From contig DATNJB010000068.1 of the NCBI GenBank assembly GCA_035604135.1, positions 1 through 64,000 of the forward strand: 64,000 bases of DNA, read 5' to 3'. The notes under the pieces were generated by a model. The model had not been told where the DNA came from. It saw nothing but the letters and a program-made list of their open reading frames with translations, and did no database searches. The translations under genes were made by a program, and so were the position numbers. Below, in pieces: positions 62,710 through 64,000 of this stretch (its first letter is position 1; every line of letters begins with the position of its first letter). The stretch is from Poindextera sp035604135 (GTDB lineage Bacteria; Pseudomonadota; Alphaproteobacteria; Caulobacterales; Caulobacteraceae).

Positions 62710-63681
62710 ATGTTCGGCATCCGCCTCGACCCGGCTCTTGCGATTCAAGTCCTGATCTTCGCAGCGGTCTTCACGGCCTGTCAGGCGGCGTGGGGCCTCG
62801 TGCGCCATGGCGGCGCCAAGAAGGCGGTGAACCTTCGCCTGAAGCTTGCCGAGGGCGGGATGGCGCTCGGCGACATCGTCGGCGAGCTCCGCAAGCAGCG
62901 GGGCATGGGCCAGGACGGGCGGCATCGGATGAGCTGGATCGCCTGGCTCGCCGACCTCGTCGTCCGGTCGGGCATCCCCTACCAGCCGCGACGCTGGGCG
63001 GTGATGATCGCCGCGCTCGGCGGGGCCATGGCCTTCCTGGCGTTCGCGCTCTCGCGCAACATCTTCATCGCCGCCGGCGTCGGCGTCGCGGCCGCGACGC
63101 TCCCGCCGTTCGGCTACCTCAAGTTCATGGCCAGCAGGCGGGCGAAGGCGCTCAGCGAGCAGCTGCCGAACGCGCTGGAGGTGATCGTGCGCAGCCTCGA
63201 AGCCGGCCACCCGGTGCCGACGGCGATCGCGCTGGTCGGCCGCGAGCTGCCCGACCCGATCGGCTCGGAGTTCGGCATGGCCGCCGACGAGATCGCCTAT
63301 GGATCGACGCTCGAGCTTGCCGTCCAGAACATGTCCCAGCGCTGCCGGCATCCGGACATCGATCTCTTCGCCGCCACCATCCGCCTGCAGGATCGCTCGG
63401 GCGGCAACCTGGTCGGCCTCTTGCGCATGAGCGCCCACACCATCCGCGAGCGGCGCAAGCTGCGGCTGAAGATCGCCGCGGCGACCTCGGAAGGCCGTAT
63501 CTCGGCGATCATCCTCACCGCCGCGCCCTTCTGCGTGCTCGGCATCCTGGAGATCATCCAGCCGCACTTCTACGGCGACGTGATCCACGAGAAGGTCATC
63601 CAGTACGGCCTGGGCTTCTTGGGGACCTGGATGTTCCTCGGCAACCTGGTCATGCGTAAGATGATCGACATGCGGATCTGA
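62710..63681 (+). CDS. tadB: Tad inner-membrane platform protein TadB (CpaG)
   Basis: The 323-residue protein has N-terminal and C-terminal membrane helices and a cytoplasmic T2SSF/GspF-like domain (about 150-270; ALSEQLPNALEVIVRSLEAG and FAATIRLQDRSGGNLVGLLR). It is the inner-membrane platform that works with the CpaF ATPase. It lies 4 bases after cpaF. Confidence 0.92.
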   Translation: MFGIRLDPALAIQVLIFAAVFTACQAAWGLVRHGGAKKAVNLRLKLAEGGMALGDIVGELRKQRGMGQDGRHRMSWIAWLADLVVRSGIPYQPRRWAVMIAALGGAMAFLAFALSRNIFIAAGVGVAAATLPPFGYLKFMASRRAKALSEQLPNALEVIVRSLEAGHPVPTAIALVGRELPDPIGSEFGMAADEIAYGSTLELAVQNMSQRCRHPDIDLFAATIRLQDRSGGNLVGLLRMSAHTIRERRKLRLKIAAATSEGRISAIILTAAPFCVLGILEIIQPHFYGDVIHEKVIQYGLGFLGTWMFLGNLVMRKMIDMRI

Positions 63682-63684
63682 TCG

Positions 63685-64000
63685 ATGCTGGGATCCTCGT
63701 TCCAAAACGGTCTCACTCTGCTGGCCTTCGCCATGGTGCTGGCGGGCGCGGGCCTGCTCGCCTTCATGGGCTTGCGCCAAGCCAGGCTGGGGATGCAGCG
63801 CCGCGCGCGGCTCTCGGACGCCGCCCCGGCCTCCGCCGCCGGCGGGATGCCGCCGCCCGGCGCGTTCGGCGCCTTCTCCGGCCTCGCCGGCGGCGTGCGC
63901 CGCCTGGGCGACCGGGTCGAGGGCCAGGATCCCAGCCAGGTCTCGGCGCTGCGCAACAAGCTGATGCAGGCCGGCTTCACCGGCAGGGAGGCGGTCGCCT
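63685..64000 (+). CDS. tadC: Tad inner-membrane protein TadC (CpaH), truncated by the window end
   Basis: ATG at 63685 opens a frame starting LGSSFQNGLTLLAFAMVLAG with an N-terminal membrane helix and a long linker rich in Ala, Pro and Gly. Then QVSALRNKLMQAGFTGREAV resembles the start of the TadC GspF-like domain. Only the first 105 residues are present. It starts 3 bases after the tadB stop, as expected for tadB-tadC. Confidence 0.85.
   Translation, partial: MLGSSFQNGLTLLAFAMVLAGAGLLAFMGLRQARLGMQRRARLSDAAPASAAGGMPPPGAFGAFSGLAGGVRRLGDRVEGQDPSQVSALRNKLMQAGFTGREAVA

Overview
The window is about two-thirds GC and densely packed. It reads as a chromosomal segment of an alphaproteobacterium, most likely Caulobacteraceae (Caulobacter or Phenylobacterium type). 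The evidence is a FixL/FixJ pair with heme-sensor residues, an NAD-dependent glutamate dehydrogenase of about 1,640 residues, a lipoprotein of the CC0125/CC1285 type, a Cpa/Tad pilus operon, and strong alphaproteobacterial flavour throughout. I saw no rRNA, tRNA, CRISPR array, insertion sequence or phage gene.

Region 1 (1-46 kb) looks like one large oxygen-limitation island. I found 13 intergenic copies, plus one inside a gene end, of the FNR/FixK-type palindrome TTGAT-N4-ATCAA, each with at most two mismatches. They sit at strikingly regular distances from start codons. The genes behind or among them are: three universal stress proteins; an ADP-forming acetyl-CoA synthetase fused to an acetyltransferase; a MacA/MacB-like exporter; the FixL-FixJ oxygen sensor with an extra receiver protein; an AMP phosphorylase-like / PRPP synthetase-like / beta-CASP nuclease-like operon; a four-gene operon with PEP synthase; PfkB; a DrrAB-like ABC exporter; a giant cyclic beta-glucan synthase; a duplicated cytochrome c; a phosphoribosyltransferase-hydrolase-erythromycin esterase fusion; Hsp20; a second-type FtsH; a nitroreductase; NAD synthetase; Nudix hydrolases; and several very small membrane proteins.

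Taken together this gene list closely parallels the mycobacterial DosR dormancy regulon (universal stress proteins, Hsp20, PfkB, nitroreductase, and a phosphoribosyltransferase-erythromycin esterase protein like Rv2030c, all under a heme sensor). Here it would be wired to FixL-FixJ and a FixK/FNR regulator that lies outside the window. The inferred job is surviving low oxygen: substrate-level ATP from acetyl-CoA, rerouted PEP/fructose phosphate flux, nucleotide recycling, proteostasis and envelope glucan.

Region 2 (46-57.6 kb) is ordinary metabolism: zinc alcohol dehydrogenase, a Nudix-methyltransferase fusion, an AI-2E-family transporter, the giant glutamate dehydrogenase, a MAPEG protein, a lipoprotein, a short-chain dehydrogenase and an enoyl-CoA hydratase. 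I found no FixK-type boxes in its intergenic gaps.

Region 3 (57.6-64 kb) is a Tad/Flp pilus operon, cpaB-cpaC-cpaE-cpaF-tadB-tadC (last gene cut by the window end). It is preceded by an AT-rich control region with an inverted repeat and by an intrinsic-terminator-like hairpin only 13 bases before cpaB. No pilA, cpaA or cpaD is present in this stretch.
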